A stretch of 64,000 nucleotides of DNA from Peptoniphilus_A genitalis (GTDB lineage: Bacteria > Bacillota > Clostridia > Tissierellales > Peptoniphilaceae), in assembly GCF_949769225.1 (NCBI RefSeq), contig NZ_CATKPB010000003.1; one strand, written 5' to 3'. The translations under genes and the position numbers were made by a program. Positions 1 to 8,958 of this stretch are shown in pieces; the stretch's first letter is position 1, and each line of letters begins with the position of its first letter. The notes beneath the pieces are model-generated. The model did not search any database. It worked only from the letters and a program-made list of their open reading frames with translations, and was not told the origin of the DNA.

Positions 1-579
1 AATTATTATCTTATTTAATTCTTTTAATTTCACTAAGGCTTCTTTTAACCTTTCTATAGATTCATTATCTAATGATGAAGATGGTTCATCTAATAAAATA
101 ATATCATTTTCAGAAATTGCACAAGCTGCAAGTGCTATCATTTGCTTTTCTCCACCAGATAAATCAAATATATTTTTGTCTAATAAGTATTCTATATTTA
201 AGAGTTTTGAGTATTTCTTTATTCTATTGATTATCTCTGACTTGTCAGTATTTCTATTTTCTAGCTGAAAGGCTAACTCCTCAGTGGAATTCATACAGTA
301 AAATTGAGATTTTGGATTTTGAAATACATTTGAAATAATACATGATCTTTCAAATATATTTTTACTAAGTAAATCTAGGCTGTTATATTTTATTTCTCCA
401 TTAATATTAGCATCAAGGTATTCAGGTATTACTCCATTAATTGCTTTTAATAGTGTGCTTTTTCCACATCCAGAATGTCCTGTAATAACTGTAATTTCAC
501 CAGCTTTACATTCAAAATTTAGATTTTTTAAGATATTTTCATAATCAAAAGATAAATCAAGCTTTCTTATTTTAAGCAT
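1..579 (-). CDS. ECF transporter ATPase (EcfA-type), 3' part beyond window
   Basis: ATP-binding subunit of an energy-coupling factor importer. It starts at ATG 579 and stays open to the window edge, so the C-terminus is missing. Visible are a Walker A motif (GHSGCGKST), the ABC signature LSGGEKQ and a Walker B segment ending in LLDEPSSSLD. Its start overlaps the end of the EcfT-like gene by 8 nt, which implies translational coupling. ECF importers normally have two ATPases or one double-length ATPase; whether a second domain follows cannot be seen. Adjacency to a T and an S component supports the ECF assignment. Confidence 0.88.
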   Translation of the reverse strand, partial: MLKIRKLDLSFDYENILKNLNFECKAGEITVITGHSGCGKSTLLKAINGVIPEYLDANINGEIKYNSLDLLSKNIFERSCIISNVFQNPKSQFYCMNSTEELAFQLENRNTDKSEIINRIKKYSKLLNIEYLLDKNIFDLSGGEKQMIALAACAISENDIILLDEPSSSLDNESIERLKEALVKLKELNKIII

Positions 580-1273
580 ATTTTCTACCTCTTATATAAA
601 AAAATAAAAATAAAATAGAAACAAAAAAAATTAAATAGTCAGCAAATGTTAACTTTGCTTCTCTAATATTTGATCTATTTTGATTGACAGCAAGACCCTT
701 AGTTAATGAAGCTACTGTCAATTCATCAGCAGAATTTGATAGGGTCATCAATAGTGGGATTATCCTATATTCAATTAATAAAATAGGATTCTTTAAAAAT
801 TTCCTAAAACTTATACCCCTCAAATAAATAGCTTGTTTTATTTGTCTATACTCAATTCTTGTTGCATAAAAATATCTAACCATAACCGCAACAGGAATGG
901 CTATCTGATCAGGACACTTCACCTTTTTTAATGAACAAATTGCTTCTCCTACACTAGTCGTTAAAATTATATAATTTCCCATAACCATAGGTGCAAAAAC
1001 TCTTTTTATTATAATTATAACTATGTGTATAAGTGATAATATTATAGAATCATTTAATTCCCTAATATTAATTTCTATAATATTCAATATTATAAAAAGT
1101 ATGATTGATTTAATCCCGGATTTTATATGTCCAGATAAAAATAATAAAAAAGTAGGGAGCATACATATTAATACATAATATATAGGATTTAGGCTTTGAA
1201 TATTTCCAATTGTCATAATAAAAGAAATAACCATCATTAAAAATAATTTTGCTCTAAAATCTATCCTTATCAT
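572..1273 (-). CDS. ECF transporter transmembrane subunit (EcfT-like)
   Basis: 233-aa integral membrane protein with several hydrophobic helices (first about residues 10-50, another near 80-110, last near 210-228). It carries the cytoplasmic coupling-helix type segment 'YLRGISF' followed by a long basic/amphipathic stretch, as in EcfT/CbiQ proteins that link the S component to the ATPases. The start overlaps nothing upstream; the end overlaps the ATPase start. Transcribed after the S-component gene and before the ATPase, giving S-T-A order. The substrate is not deducible from this subunit. Confidence 0.82.
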   Translation of the reverse strand: MIRIDFRAKLFLMMVISFIMTIGNIQSLNPIYYVLICMLPTFLLFLSGHIKSGIKSIILFIILNIIEINIRELNDSIILSLIHIVIIIIKRVFAPMVMGNYIILTTSVGEAICSLKKVKCPDQIAIPVAVMVRYFYATRIEYRQIKQAIYLRGISFRKFLKNPILLIEYRIIPLLMTLSNSADELTVASLTKGLAVNQNRSNIREAKLTFADYLIFFVSILFLFFYIRGRKYA

Positions 1274-1297
1274 ATCTAATAACCCGCTCCCTAATTC

Positions 1298-1879
1298 TTA
1301 CTTACCAATTTTTGAAAAATGTTTTTTCAAAAACACAATTCCTAAGCTACAACCTACAAAAGCACCAATAAATCCTAAAATAGCCATAACTATTAAAATC
1401 CAATCAGGCATAACTTTCATCATTGTGTCAATAAATTCTTGATTATAACCTTGATTTAAAAGCCCTTGTGCATACTCATTTCTTGAGATGATAATCGGAA
1501 CATAGTTTCCTAAAGTGCAAAGACTTGAAAAAGAAAATGCTAATCTAGATTTTCCTTTACTGTCATAAGAGCCTGATTTTAATATTATTTCTCCAATAAA
1601 TCCTGCAATTGCTCCTGTTAAAAGTGCCCATGGGCCATGACCCATGATGACATAGGCTAAAGATATTAGCATTGTTTGAATAAAAAGCATTCCTGGCTTC
1701 TTAATTTTTGTTGAAAAAAGCATGTTACTAGGTCCAACTAAAATTCCCTGTACTAAGGGAACAATTGGCATCAAAACAGGAACCATAGCCGTAAATGAGC
1801 CTATTAGCATAAAAATAAACCCAAGTACTGCAAACAAACCAACATTAATTAAATCTCTAACTTCTAATTTTTTATTCAT
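1298..1879 (-). CDS. MptD/Trep_Strep-family ECF substrate-binding (S) component
   Basis: 193-aa membrane protein with five to six hydrophobic segments and glycine-rich turns. The N-terminus (VRDLINVGLFAVLGFIFM) and the conserved 'GHGPWALLTG..AGFIGE' region resemble the Trep_Strep/MptD family of putative ECF S components. It would bind the small-molecule substrate and dock on EcfT. A good ribosome site (AGGAGG) lies just upstream of ATG 1879. It sits between tetR and ecfT with short gaps, so all four genes probably form one transcript. The substrate is unknown for most members; none is proposed here. Confidence 0.8.
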   Translation of the reverse strand: MNKKLEVRDLINVGLFAVLGFIFMLIGSFTAMVPVLMPIVPLVQGILVGPSNMLFSTKIKKPGMLFIQTMLISLAYVIMGHGPWALLTGAIAGFIGEIILKSGSYDSKGKSRLAFSFSSLCTLGNYVPIIISRNEYAQGLLNQGYNQEFIDTMMKVMPDWILIVMAILGFIGAFVGCSLGIVFLKKHFSKIGK

Positions 1880-1896
1880 TTCTGAAACCTCCTTAG

Positions 1897-2490
1897 TTAT
1901 CTATTTTTTTCTAAATCTAAAATATAATTTAAAATTGTATCTTTTAGATATTTCCTATTCTCATCATATGAATCTCTTGCATTAAGAACTTGCGAGCTTA
2001 ATATCATTCCATTTATATAATTTACTAAAAAACCATCTTCAAAAATCTTTGAATCAATTCCTAATTTATTAGATATTGAATCTAATTGATTTACTGTTTC
2101 TGTTTTCAAATCTTGAAACATCTTTTCTAAATCTTCATTATATTTTTTTGATTGTAATAAAAGAGAATAAACCTTAGTAATATCTGTATCTGGTAGACAC
2201 TTATCCACTAAAATTTCACTCATCTGTTCATATTTATCTTGACCTATGTGAGCTTCTAAATAATTATCAATTAAATTATTTCTATACTGATTTCCATCAA
2301 GCATTAAATCTTTAAGCATTTCAGCTGTGCTTTTATAATGATGATAGACACCACCTGTGCTCATGCCAACTTCTTTAATCACATCTTCCATTGTTGTATT
2401 CTGAAATCCTTTATTCAAAAAACATCTCATTGCTGCATCTCGAATTTCTTTTTTTCTTATTTGACCAACTTTTAATTCCTTATCCTTCAA
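1897..2490 (-). CDS. TetR/AcrR-family transcriptional regulator
   Basis: 197 aa. The N-terminal helix-turn-helix (about residues 12-58, with 'IRDAAMRCFLNKGFQNTTMEDVIKEVGMSTGGVYHHYKS') is a textbook TetR DNA-binding domain. The C-terminal helical domain would bind a ligand. It is the first gene of the ECF operon, and a perfect inverted repeat overlaps its probable start of transcription, so it likely represses its own operon and the transporter. A ligand related to the transported substrate is inference. Confidence 0.92.
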   Translation of the reverse strand: MKDKELKVGQIRKKEIRDAAMRCFLNKGFQNTTMEDVIKEVGMSTGGVYHHYKSTAEMLKDLMLDGNQYRNNLIDNYLEAHIGQDKYEQMSEILVDKCLPDTDITKVYSLLLQSKKYNEDLEKMFQDLKTETVNQLDSISNKLGIDSKIFEDGFLVNYINGMILSSQVLNARDSYDENRKYLKDTILNYILDLEKNR

Positions 2491-2519
2491 TAAAAAACCT
2501 CCTCACATTTGATAATTTT

Positions 2520-2537
2520 ACCGAGGTATCCCTCGGT
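2520..2537. promoter_or_regulatory. Probable TetR operator (perfect inverted repeat)
   Basis: ACCGAGGTATCCCTCGGT: 7-bp perfect arms around a 4-nt centre. It lies 4 nt downstream of the -10 box of the tetR promoter and 30 nt upstream of the tetR start, the usual place for a TetR operator that blocks initiation. Confidence 0.75.
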
Positions 2538-2541
2538 TTTT

Positions 2542-2570
2542 ATTATATCTTAATTGAAAAGTATTTTCAA
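2542..2570 (-). promoter_or_regulatory. Sigma-A-type promoter of the tetR-ECF operon
   Basis: On the minus strand TTGAAA (2570-2565) and TATAAT (2547-2542) are separated by 17 nt. The inverted repeat follows immediately downstream. Confidence 0.75.
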
Positions 2571-2820
2571 TATCAATCAAATTATAAATTTTGCTCTACT
2601 CTACCGTATACTTCTTAATTAATTTATTTAAATGCGGTATAATTAATAAAACTGAATAAACGCTTAACGCTTATAACTTTAATAGCAAGCACAGTAAGTG
2701 AGTACCCACTTACGAAAAATTGATGAAGCAGAACCTTTATGGACTGCTTCTTTTTTTATCAATTTTACCTTGTTAGGGAGAGCCCTAAGACCCCAATATT
2801 TTATGATAAGGAGATATACT

Positions 2821-2994
2821 ATGGATAATAGAAAAAGAAATAATCAACTAAAAATATATTTAACAGATGAAGAAAAGGAAGTTTTTGAAAAGAAAATGAA
2901 ACTTGCTAATTGCAAAACTATGTCCCACTTTCTTAGAAAATGTGTATTAGAAAAAGAGATATATGTTGTAGATTTAGAACCATTTAGTTCTTGA
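2821..2994 (+). pseudogene. MobC-like mobilization protein, N-terminal remnant
   Basis: 57 codons from ATG 2821 (ribosome site AAGGAG) encode a basic start and 'IYLTDEEKEVFEKKMKLANCKTMSHFLRKCVLE', which resembles the ribbon-helix-helix N-terminus of MobC-type relaxosome accessory proteins. These are normally about 100-120 aa; here the frame ends after 'DLEPFSS' where it runs into a dnaC-like remnant of opposite strand. The upstream reading frame back to 2698 is probably untranslated leader. Likely a broken piece of a mobilizable element. Confidence 0.6.
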
Positions 2995-3490
2995 ATATAT
3001 CCTCTGATACTCAAGATCAATATTAGGATTTTGAATAATTTCCAATGATAAGTTTGTAGTAAAAATTATCGGCCTACCCTTTAAGTATCTTGAATTAATA
3101 ATTTCGTATACTTGTTCTCTTGCATAAGATGTATCCCTTTCAATTCCAAAGTCATCTAATATTAACAATGGAATATTAGAGAGGTTACTTATAATTTCAT
3201 TTGAATCAACCTTAAATGTAGATTTTTGTATTTGATTTATAACCTGAGATAAGTTCATAATTTTAACTCTTACTTATTTTCTTTCGATTAATTCATTTGC
3301 AATTGAAAAAGCAAGATAAGTTTTCCCACTGCCAACATCTCAATAAAATAAAAGTCCTACATTGTCTTCCTTCATTTGTTCAAAGCTTTTGGCGTAATTG
3401 TACGCAACCTTATAGGCTTGATCTTTTTCAGTTAAGCTTTTCATAAACTCTTTACTATATAGTAATTCATTTATCTTGTTGAATTGGCAT
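2974..3490 (-). pseudogene. DnaC/IstB-like helicase loader pseudogene
   Basis: Reading leftwards the frame gives helicase-loader sequence: 'LLYSKEFMKSLTEKDQAYK', then a Walker A segment (DVGSGKTYLAFSIANELIERK) preceded by an in-frame TGA where glycine is expected, and another stop (TAA) just after it. The remaining open part (ATG at 3258 to 2974) carries the Walker B region 'IPLLILDDFGIERD' and sensor-type 'IIFTTNLSLE'. Two nonsense mutations and no intact start make it a pseudogene. It follows the repA remnant, as in conjugative-element replication modules. Confidence 0.8.
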
Positions 3491-3503
3491 TAAAGTTTTT
3501 CGC

Positions 3504-4169
3504 CTAATAATTAAGATACCAATTAATTATCGTTGCCTTGTGATATTGATACAATCTGTTATTTGCTTTCAAATATGACGACAACCTATCAATATAGTCA
3601 CTAATTTTGCTTCCTAAACTCATTCTTTAAGTCCTCATATTCTTCATCATCCAAGAATATATTTTTATATATTCCATAAGGCTTTTGCTCTTTACTAAAA
3701 TTATTATTTCTTAACTCATTATTACTAATATTGTTATGGTTACCTTCCGATTTTCGAAAATCTTGGCTTTCGATTATCGAACTTCTTGATTTTTTAATTT
3801 CATATTATTAAATATGCTCGTAAAGCCTTTAACATAAATTCTGTTGAGCTTTCCCAGTCCTTGCATTTTCTTTTAAACCAGTATTATTCCTGATTCAATA
3901 TCAAGTCCAGCTATCAATTTTTTTGCTTTTTTACTCTCACAATTAAATTGCTCTTTTATACTTTCAATTGTGTAGCAAATAAAGACTTTTCCATCTTCAT
4001 CTGTCCAGCCATTTTTATATGAAAGACCCATTCGATTAAGCATATATGAATACAAAACTTTTGCTTCAATAGAAATGCTCTCAAAAATTTCATATTCCAT
4101 TAATACCATAGGTAACCTAATGAAGTTATACATCTCAGATTGCTTATTATTAAAATAATCAAAATTCAT
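3504..4169 (-). pseudogene. RepA_N-type replication initiator pseudogene
   Basis: The first 98 codons (4169-3873) encode a typical replication initiator A N-terminus: 'FIRLPMVLMEYEIFESISIEAKVLYSYMLNRM.LS..NGW.DE.GKVFICYTIE'. The frame then closes, but homologous-looking protein continues in other frames: 'GKLNRIYVKGF' near 3830-3860, 'EQKPYGIYKNIFLDDEEYEDLKNEF' near 3620-3690 and 'DYIDRLSSYLKANNRLYQYHKATIINW' near 3510-3600. At least two frameshifts separate these, so the gene is dead. Together with dnaC and mobC remnants it marks an old plasmid or ICE insertion. Confidence 0.82.
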
Positions 4170-4196
4170 CCTTACCTCCTTTCTGTGAAATAAAAA

Positions 4197-4226
4197 AGAC
4201 GACAGAATTTTTTATTTCTATCGTCT
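4197..4226. terminator. Hairpin of the AGACGA...TCGTCT family
   Basis: AGACGACAGAA / TTCTATCGTCT arms with an AT-rich loop, and A-tracts on the left giving a T-run on the minus strand. It sits just upstream of the repA remnant. The same type of hairpin recurs at 47443, 49653 and 51916. Confidence 0.6.
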
Positions 4227-4246
4227 AGGTAATTTACTACTTAATG

Positions 4247-4903
4247 TCAATTTATATTCAAACATTTTTTATTTATATCAATAATCTCTATACTCTTTTT
4301 TAAAGATATTTTATCCATAATCCCTAACTTAAATGTATTTGAATTTGAGTAATAAAAATCAATATGATGTCTAGGATGATATGTTTCATCTTCATTTTCT
4401 ATATCGTCAAAATCAAATCTTAAATATCCGTCTTCAAATGTAAATAAAAAAATTAATAATTCTTCTAAAAAAGTTTGATAATCTTTCGAGGAATTGGAAT
4501 ATTCCTCATCATTCAACAATGATTCTATTAAATTTAATGAATTATCCATATTATTTGTAGAAAATATACGTACAAGTATAGAAATAACTTTAAAATTTAT
4601 TTCTATATTATTGTAATAAAACTTAGTCTCATTATTTTTGAATACACTAAAAGGAAAGCAAATTGAATGAACCTTATTCTTAGTGCAGTAAAATATTCTT
4701 TTCATTTTATCTATATAAATTACTATTCTCATTTCATCTTCATTATTAATAATATCCACATCATTGAATTCAATAATGTCGTTACTATACATCATTAAAT
4801 TTTTAATAGATTCTAATAACAAAAGAATGATATCTTTTTTACTTCTTATACTATTAAAATGTTTAAATAAACATCTTTTAGTTTTTAATTCAAATTTTTT
4901 CAT
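4247..4903 (-). CDS. Unknown 218-aa protein paired with SF1 helicase
   Basis: I do not recognise a function. It is a soluble, acidic-to-neutral protein rich in I, N, D and K, with no signal peptide or membrane helix. The C-terminal third holds an acidic segment (FDFDDIENEDE) followed by 'YHPRHHIDFYYSNSNTFKLGI', a His-rich stretch likely to be the conserved core. Its start lies 8 nt after the helicase stop, so the two are surely co-transcribed. It may belong to a DUF found next to helicases (DUF2290 was considered, not verifiable here). Its context says defence accessory or regulator. Confidence 0.6.
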   Translation of the reverse strand: MKKFELKTKRCLFKHFNSIRSKKDIILLLLESIKNLMMYSNDIIEFNDVDIINNEDEMRIVIYIDKMKRIFYCTKNKVHSICFPFSVFKNNETKFYYNNIEINFKVISILVRIFSTNNMDNSLNLIESLLNDEEYSNSSKDYQTFLEELLIFLFTFEDGYLRFDFDDIENEDETYHPRHHIDFYYSNSNTFKLGIMDKISLKKSIEIIDINKKCLNIN

Positions 4904-4911
4904 AACAATTC

Positions 4912-6936
4912 CTATATCAAATTATCTGCAATACTCTTGACCTTATTTAAAATATCGTTTGAAGATAGTAAAAACCATTCAGATTTTACTTGAGTAAAAA
5001 TAAAATCTCTTTGTTCTTTGCTCAATTTACTATATTTCTTTAATTTTAAAAGATTTTCTACCTGTTGCAATATGGTTTGATTGTCTGATTTTTGCATAGT
5101 TATTTTATGCTTCATGTTCTTTATTTGCTCGCCCGTAGGTTCTTTTAAGTTTAAAAATCCATTTTCAATTATCTCTTTAGATGCATGCTCATATATATTA
5201 ATAAAGTTTTGATTAACAGTATCTCTATTCATGATTAAATAAGAAGTTATAAACGATCTTGTTAAACTCATATATAAAGAATTCCTTAATTTTATAGAGT
5301 TTCCAACATCAGTTAATAATAAACTTATAGTAAATGGGAATTCTAATCCCTTTACATTATTTTCATTACTGATATAAACAGAATTACTTTCTTTATATTT
5401 CGTTTCTACTCCAATTGTAGAATTCCATTCCAATTCAAATAGTAAATCATACTTTAATTTATATGAAAATTGAATCATTGAATTATAATTATTACATATA
5501 ATTATAATTCCTAAATCTCCTGGCTTTATTGTACAATTATCTGCTTTTAATTGCTTTATATTATCTAATACCATTTTATGCAGCTCATCTGAACAACTAC
5601 TTTGAACTATTATACTATTCACGGATTGCACATCATTAAATCTTCTTAATGGTTCTCTAGTTAATTTAAAACTAGAAGACTCCCTCAATACCTTATACCC
5701 ACAAGCTTTCCATTCCTCATCTCTTAACCAATTAAGAGGTGGTTCTTCAAATAGACCCATACCTATTGAATGTGCAAACATAAGTGTCCTAGGATCTGTC
5801 CTGTAACACTTGTCTAACATGTAATCTGCTTTTAAATCAGATTCTTCAGTTTCATCAAAAATAGATTGAAATATATCTCCAGCTATGTAAACCGTATTTT
5901 TACATACTAATTTACATAATTCAAAAAAACTTTGATCAAAATCTTGACTTTCATCTATAAAAATATAATCAAAGATACTTTCTATATTTGCTAACTCCTT
6001 AAGTGAATTTATTGCATATTTACATGCATTATCAAATGTTCCAGCCTCTTTAAAATTCAAATATGGTATATGGTAATTTTCACAAATATAACTATACATA
6101 CCTGCTTTTTCTCCATATTTAGATCCCCAAGAATGAAATACTTTTAATCTATTATCCCAATCAATTTGTTCTTCAACTTTCATGAAATTAAAAAACTTTT
6201 CAATTCTTTGTTTCATCTCAGTAGCTAAAACTTTATTATGACAAGTAAATGCTATTCTAGAATTCTCCTCTCCAACGTATAATTCTTTTATTTTCCTCAT
6301 TAATAGTTCCGTCTTACCAGTACCTGCCATGCCTTGTATAAATATTTGATTTTTAAGTTCTCTATCATATATAAAATGACTTTGTTTTCCATCCAGTAAC
6401 ATTATTTGTTTTTTCACTTTGTCAAGTAAAGTTTCAGGTAAATCTTTGCCTATTTTTTCAATATCATTTATGCTACCAGTTATAAGAGAAATTAGTAATT
6501 CTATTTTTCGTTTATCATCTAATTTTTTAATTTTATTATTTTGAATAAAATTTTTAAAGTCAAAATTATTCCAACTATAAAATTGAAACCATTCTTCATT
6601 CCACTTTCGAGGTCTATCAAGAATATAATTATATTCATACTTTACAGATAATTGTCCTATATCTTCTTTCAAATCATCTAAATGATCTTTTATCTGTTCT
6701 TCTCTATAATCATCATCAAATATTAATAAAATCGGATAATTAGGAATAGCCACATAAACAACATCCTTTATGTCATAATTAAGTTTATTTTTCACTCCCA
6801 ATATTTTATCTAGCAAATAAACTTGAGTATTATTATTTTCTATAAACAATTTTATTTCTTCAGTCAATTTCATAATCCTAGTATCTGAACTTTCCGTTAA
6901 TGAATTGAAAAACAAACTATTATCAATATTATTCAT
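4912..6936 (-). CDS. UvrD-like SF1 helicase/ATPase of a putative defence cluster
   Basis: 674 aa. The first ~180 residues are a family-specific region without a known motif. The helicase core follows: Walker A GMAGTGKT (202-209), motif II 'IFIDESQDFD' (about 325-334), motif III-like 'AGDIFQSIF' (352-360), 'CYRTDPRTL' (377-385), motif V-like 'VKGLEF' (528-533) and motif VI 'LYMSLTRS' (554-561). This is the UvrD/Rep arrangement of DNA helicases. A clear ribosome site (AAGGAG) precedes ATG 6936. The gene lies between an AIPR protein and a 218-aa partner. Nuclease-plus-UvrD pairs are common in anti-phage systems such as Gabija, but the partner here is not an OLD nuclease. Confidence 0.88.
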   Translation of the reverse strand: MNNIDNSLFFNSLTESSDTRIMKLTEEIKLFIENNNTQVYLLDKILGVKNKLNYDIKDVVYVAIPNYPILLIFDDDYREEQIKDHLDDLKEDIGQLSVKYEYNYILDRPRKWNEEWFQFYSWNNFDFKNFIQNNKIKKLDDKRKIELLISLITGSINDIEKIGKDLPETLLDKVKKQIMLLDGKQSHFIYDRELKNQIFIQGMAGTGKTELLMRKIKELYVGEENSRIAFTCHNKVLATEMKQRIEKFFNFMKVEEQIDWDNRLKVFHSWGSKYGEKAGMYSYICENYHIPYLNFKEAGTFDNACKYAINSLKELANIESIFDYIFIDESQDFDQSFFELCKLVCKNTVYIAGDIFQSIFDETEESDLKADYMLDKCYRTDPRTLMFAHSIGMGLFEEPPLNWLRDEEWKACGYKVLRESSSFKLTREPLRRFNDVQSVNSIIVQSSCSDELHKMVLDNIKQLKADNCTIKPGDLGIIIICNNYNSMIQFSYKLKYDLLFELEWNSTIGVETKYKESNSVYISNENNVKGLEFPFTISLLLTDVGNSIKLRNSLYMSLTRSFITSYLIMNRDTVNQNFINIYEHASKEIIENGFLNLKEPTGEQIKNMKHKITMQKSDNQTILQQVENLLKLKKYSKLSKEQRDFIFTQVKSEWFLLSSNDILNKVKSIADNLI

Positions 6937-7020
6937 ATAATATATCTCCTTAAAAAAATTTATACATTACATATGGTAATGTCTCTCATGCAGAACAACA
7001 ACCACTAATTTTTTAATTTT

Positions 7021-7088
7021 GGTAGAAGTCTTGAACTCCTTATATTTACATAACTATCTGCATCTATCACTATTATGACACAAAACCC
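7021..7088. repeat. 68-bp direct repeat, copy 1 (tail of a lost gene)
   Basis: Closely matches 10329-10396; the first 37 nt are identical and a few substitutions follow. On the minus strand it reads as a protein tail 'VIIVIDADSYVNIRSSRLLPK' with a stop soon after. The two copies bracket the AIPR gene and the KilA-N pseudogene. Confidence 0.85.
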
Positions 7089-7098
7089 AGAAGATAAG

Positions 7099-8958
7099 TC
7101 ATGATTGTGTTTCTTCGATCTTAGTTATTTTAAATTCGTAATCATTTAAATCATTATTAATTGTTGATCCTTTATAATAATTATCAAAATCTTCAACTCG
7201 TGTAGTAATAACTAGATTTTCCATTTTTTCTTTACCATTTTTATTCTCCTGCTTAAGAATTTCTTCTTTTTCATAGAAATAATCAATATTAGATTTTTTA
7301 TTTGATTGCATACGTTCAAATTCTTTCCATTGATCTAAGATTTCATCTGCAATCAAATTTAATGAATCTTCAGTTCTATCAAAATATTCATCTGTTAAAA
7401 ATTTAGAAATGACATTTATTATTGCATATTTCCCATATCTTAATCCTTCACCATAATCGGATCTACTATTTTCTTTTTTTTCTTTTTTTTCTAAATATTT
7501 AAATGCAATGTATAAGAAATATATACGATCATATCCTTCAGGCCCTATATCTATATTAAAAAATTTCTCATAATCATTCATATTATATAAAGCATCTTCA
7601 CCATTTCGCCTGGCAGCATTCACTCTACCATTCATAGCATAGATGATTCTAATAATTGTATTTCTACTAATAATTTGATCTATAGAAATATAGCCTTTTT
7701 CGATACCTTCAGTGAATTCACCTGTTTTTCTATGATAAAAGTATCCATAGTTATTGTATATATACTTTTGAAAATCAATTTGCACATTTGAATTTGATTT
7801 TCTATCTGCAACTGTTACTTTACTTTGATTATTTGTTGTTAATGAAAGCTCATCAATTAATCTTTGTTTGCTTACTTCATCTTTCATCTCTTGATCAAAT
7901 GTAATTACCTTTAGTAGCACTTCTTTATTATCAAATACTTTATTATCTATGTCATCATCTTCTAAAATAGTTGATAAAGTATAAGCTGTTTGTCCTCCAT
8001 TAATTATTTGTGGATTTAATAATGATAATTCACCTATACCTTCTCTACCAGTCCTTGAGGTATATGATGTTTTATCAGATAGCAATGTAATTCCATTGTT
8101 AAACAATGCAAATACATTACCTGAACGATTGATTACAGAATCTTTTATTGAAGAGTTTACTTCATTGTCTGACGCTCCTAAATAGCTTCTTGGATTAAAC
8201 TTCAATATAGAGTTCTTAAATGAACTCATTAATTTTGCAATTTCTAATATCGGAACAAAAAACAATTGTACAGATGTCGTAAATTCTTCATCTTCAACCC
8301 AATAATCCATTGTATAATTATTTTTCGAACCTAAATTTAAATTAACAGAAATATTTGTTGCTTGATGAATAGTCCCCCTAACTATAGGAAAAACCAATTC
8401 TTCATATGCTCTTTCATAGTTGTAAACTTCAAATGGGAAATTTAATAACTTACCCATTGCATTCGCAAGTACACTACTTACGTTTGCAAGTATAATAACA
8501 TTAAAATCATACCTACTTATTTGCTCAATTTCTGAAAGATTTTGTATTAACCTTTGGATTTTATCGTTGTATTTTATTCCATTTTTATCTATTCTTTCAC
8601 CTCTACTTATCCTATCTATATCCATTTTATTTATTTCTTCTAATTCGATAGATTTATTCATGAAGTTATCATTATTCGTTCTAAACTTTGATTGAATAAA
8701 ATATATTTTTTTATTTTCATGATCAATATAGTAGGCGTCAATCCCTCCATCTTGAGAATCATCTGTAACAAATTCTTCTCGTTTCTCAAAATCCAACAAA
8801 TTAAATTTAGCTTTTAAAAGCAAATGAATATAAGCTCTAGAATTTGCACGATTTACTTTATCTAAATCATCCTTATTTGGATGATAAATTCTATAATCTT
8901 CTGGAGCTTCTTTTCTCAACGCTTCTAGAACTCTAAGTAAAGTAATATATTTTATCAT
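7099..8958 (-). CDS. AIPR-family abortive-infection protein with nuclease-like N-terminus
   Basis: 619 aa. The AIPR (abortive infection phage resistance) family is indicated by the central/C-terminal block with 'LLNPQIINGGQTAYTLS', 'FALFNNGITLL', 'RLIDELSLTTNNQSKV' and 'FYHRKTGEFTEG'. Near the N-terminus 'DGGIDAYYI...KIYFIQSKF' (D70-D74 and Q89-S-K91) fits a PD-(D/E)XK-type endonuclease active site (D...QxK). No membrane segments. Strong ribosome site (AAGGAGGAAA) before ATG 8958. AIPR proteins are linked to phage resistance and to restriction loci; nuclease action is inference from motif spacing. It lies between the remnant of a type I restriction locus and the helicase pair. Confidence 0.85.
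   Translation of the reverse strand: MIKYITLLRVLEALRKEAPEDYRIYHPNKDDLDKVNRANSRAYIHLLLKAKFNLLDFEKREEFVTDDSQDGGIDAYYIDHENKKIYFIQSKFRTNNDNFMNKSIELEEINKMDIDRISRGERIDKNGIKYNDKIQRLIQNLSEIEQISRYDFNVIILANVSSVLANAMGKLLNFPFEVYNYERAYEELVFPIVRGTIHQATNISVNLNLGSKNNYTMDYWVEDEEFTTSVQLFFVPILEIAKLMSSFKNSILKFNPRSYLGASDNEVNSSIKDSVINRSGNVFALFNNGITLLSDKTSYTSRTGREGIGELSLLNPQIINGGQTAYTLSTILEDDDIDNKVFDNKEVLLKVITFDQEMKDEVSKQRLIDELSLTTNNQSKVTVADRKSNSNVQIDFQKYIYNNYGYFYHRKTGEFTEGIEKGYISIDQIISRNTIIRIIYAMNGRVNAARRNGEDALYNMNDYEKFFNIDIGPEGYDRIYFLYIAFKYLEKKEKKENSRSDYGEGLRYGKYAIINVISKFLTDEYFDRTEDSLNLIADEILDQWKEFERMQSNKKSNIDYFYEKEEILKQENKNGKEKMENLVITTRVEDFDNYYKGSTINNDLNDYEFKITKIEETQS

Noticed and set aside
2698..2820. N-terminal 41 codons of the mobC-like frame
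   Set aside because: The ribosome site and family start are at ATG 2821; the upstream codons run through what looks like an untranslated leader.
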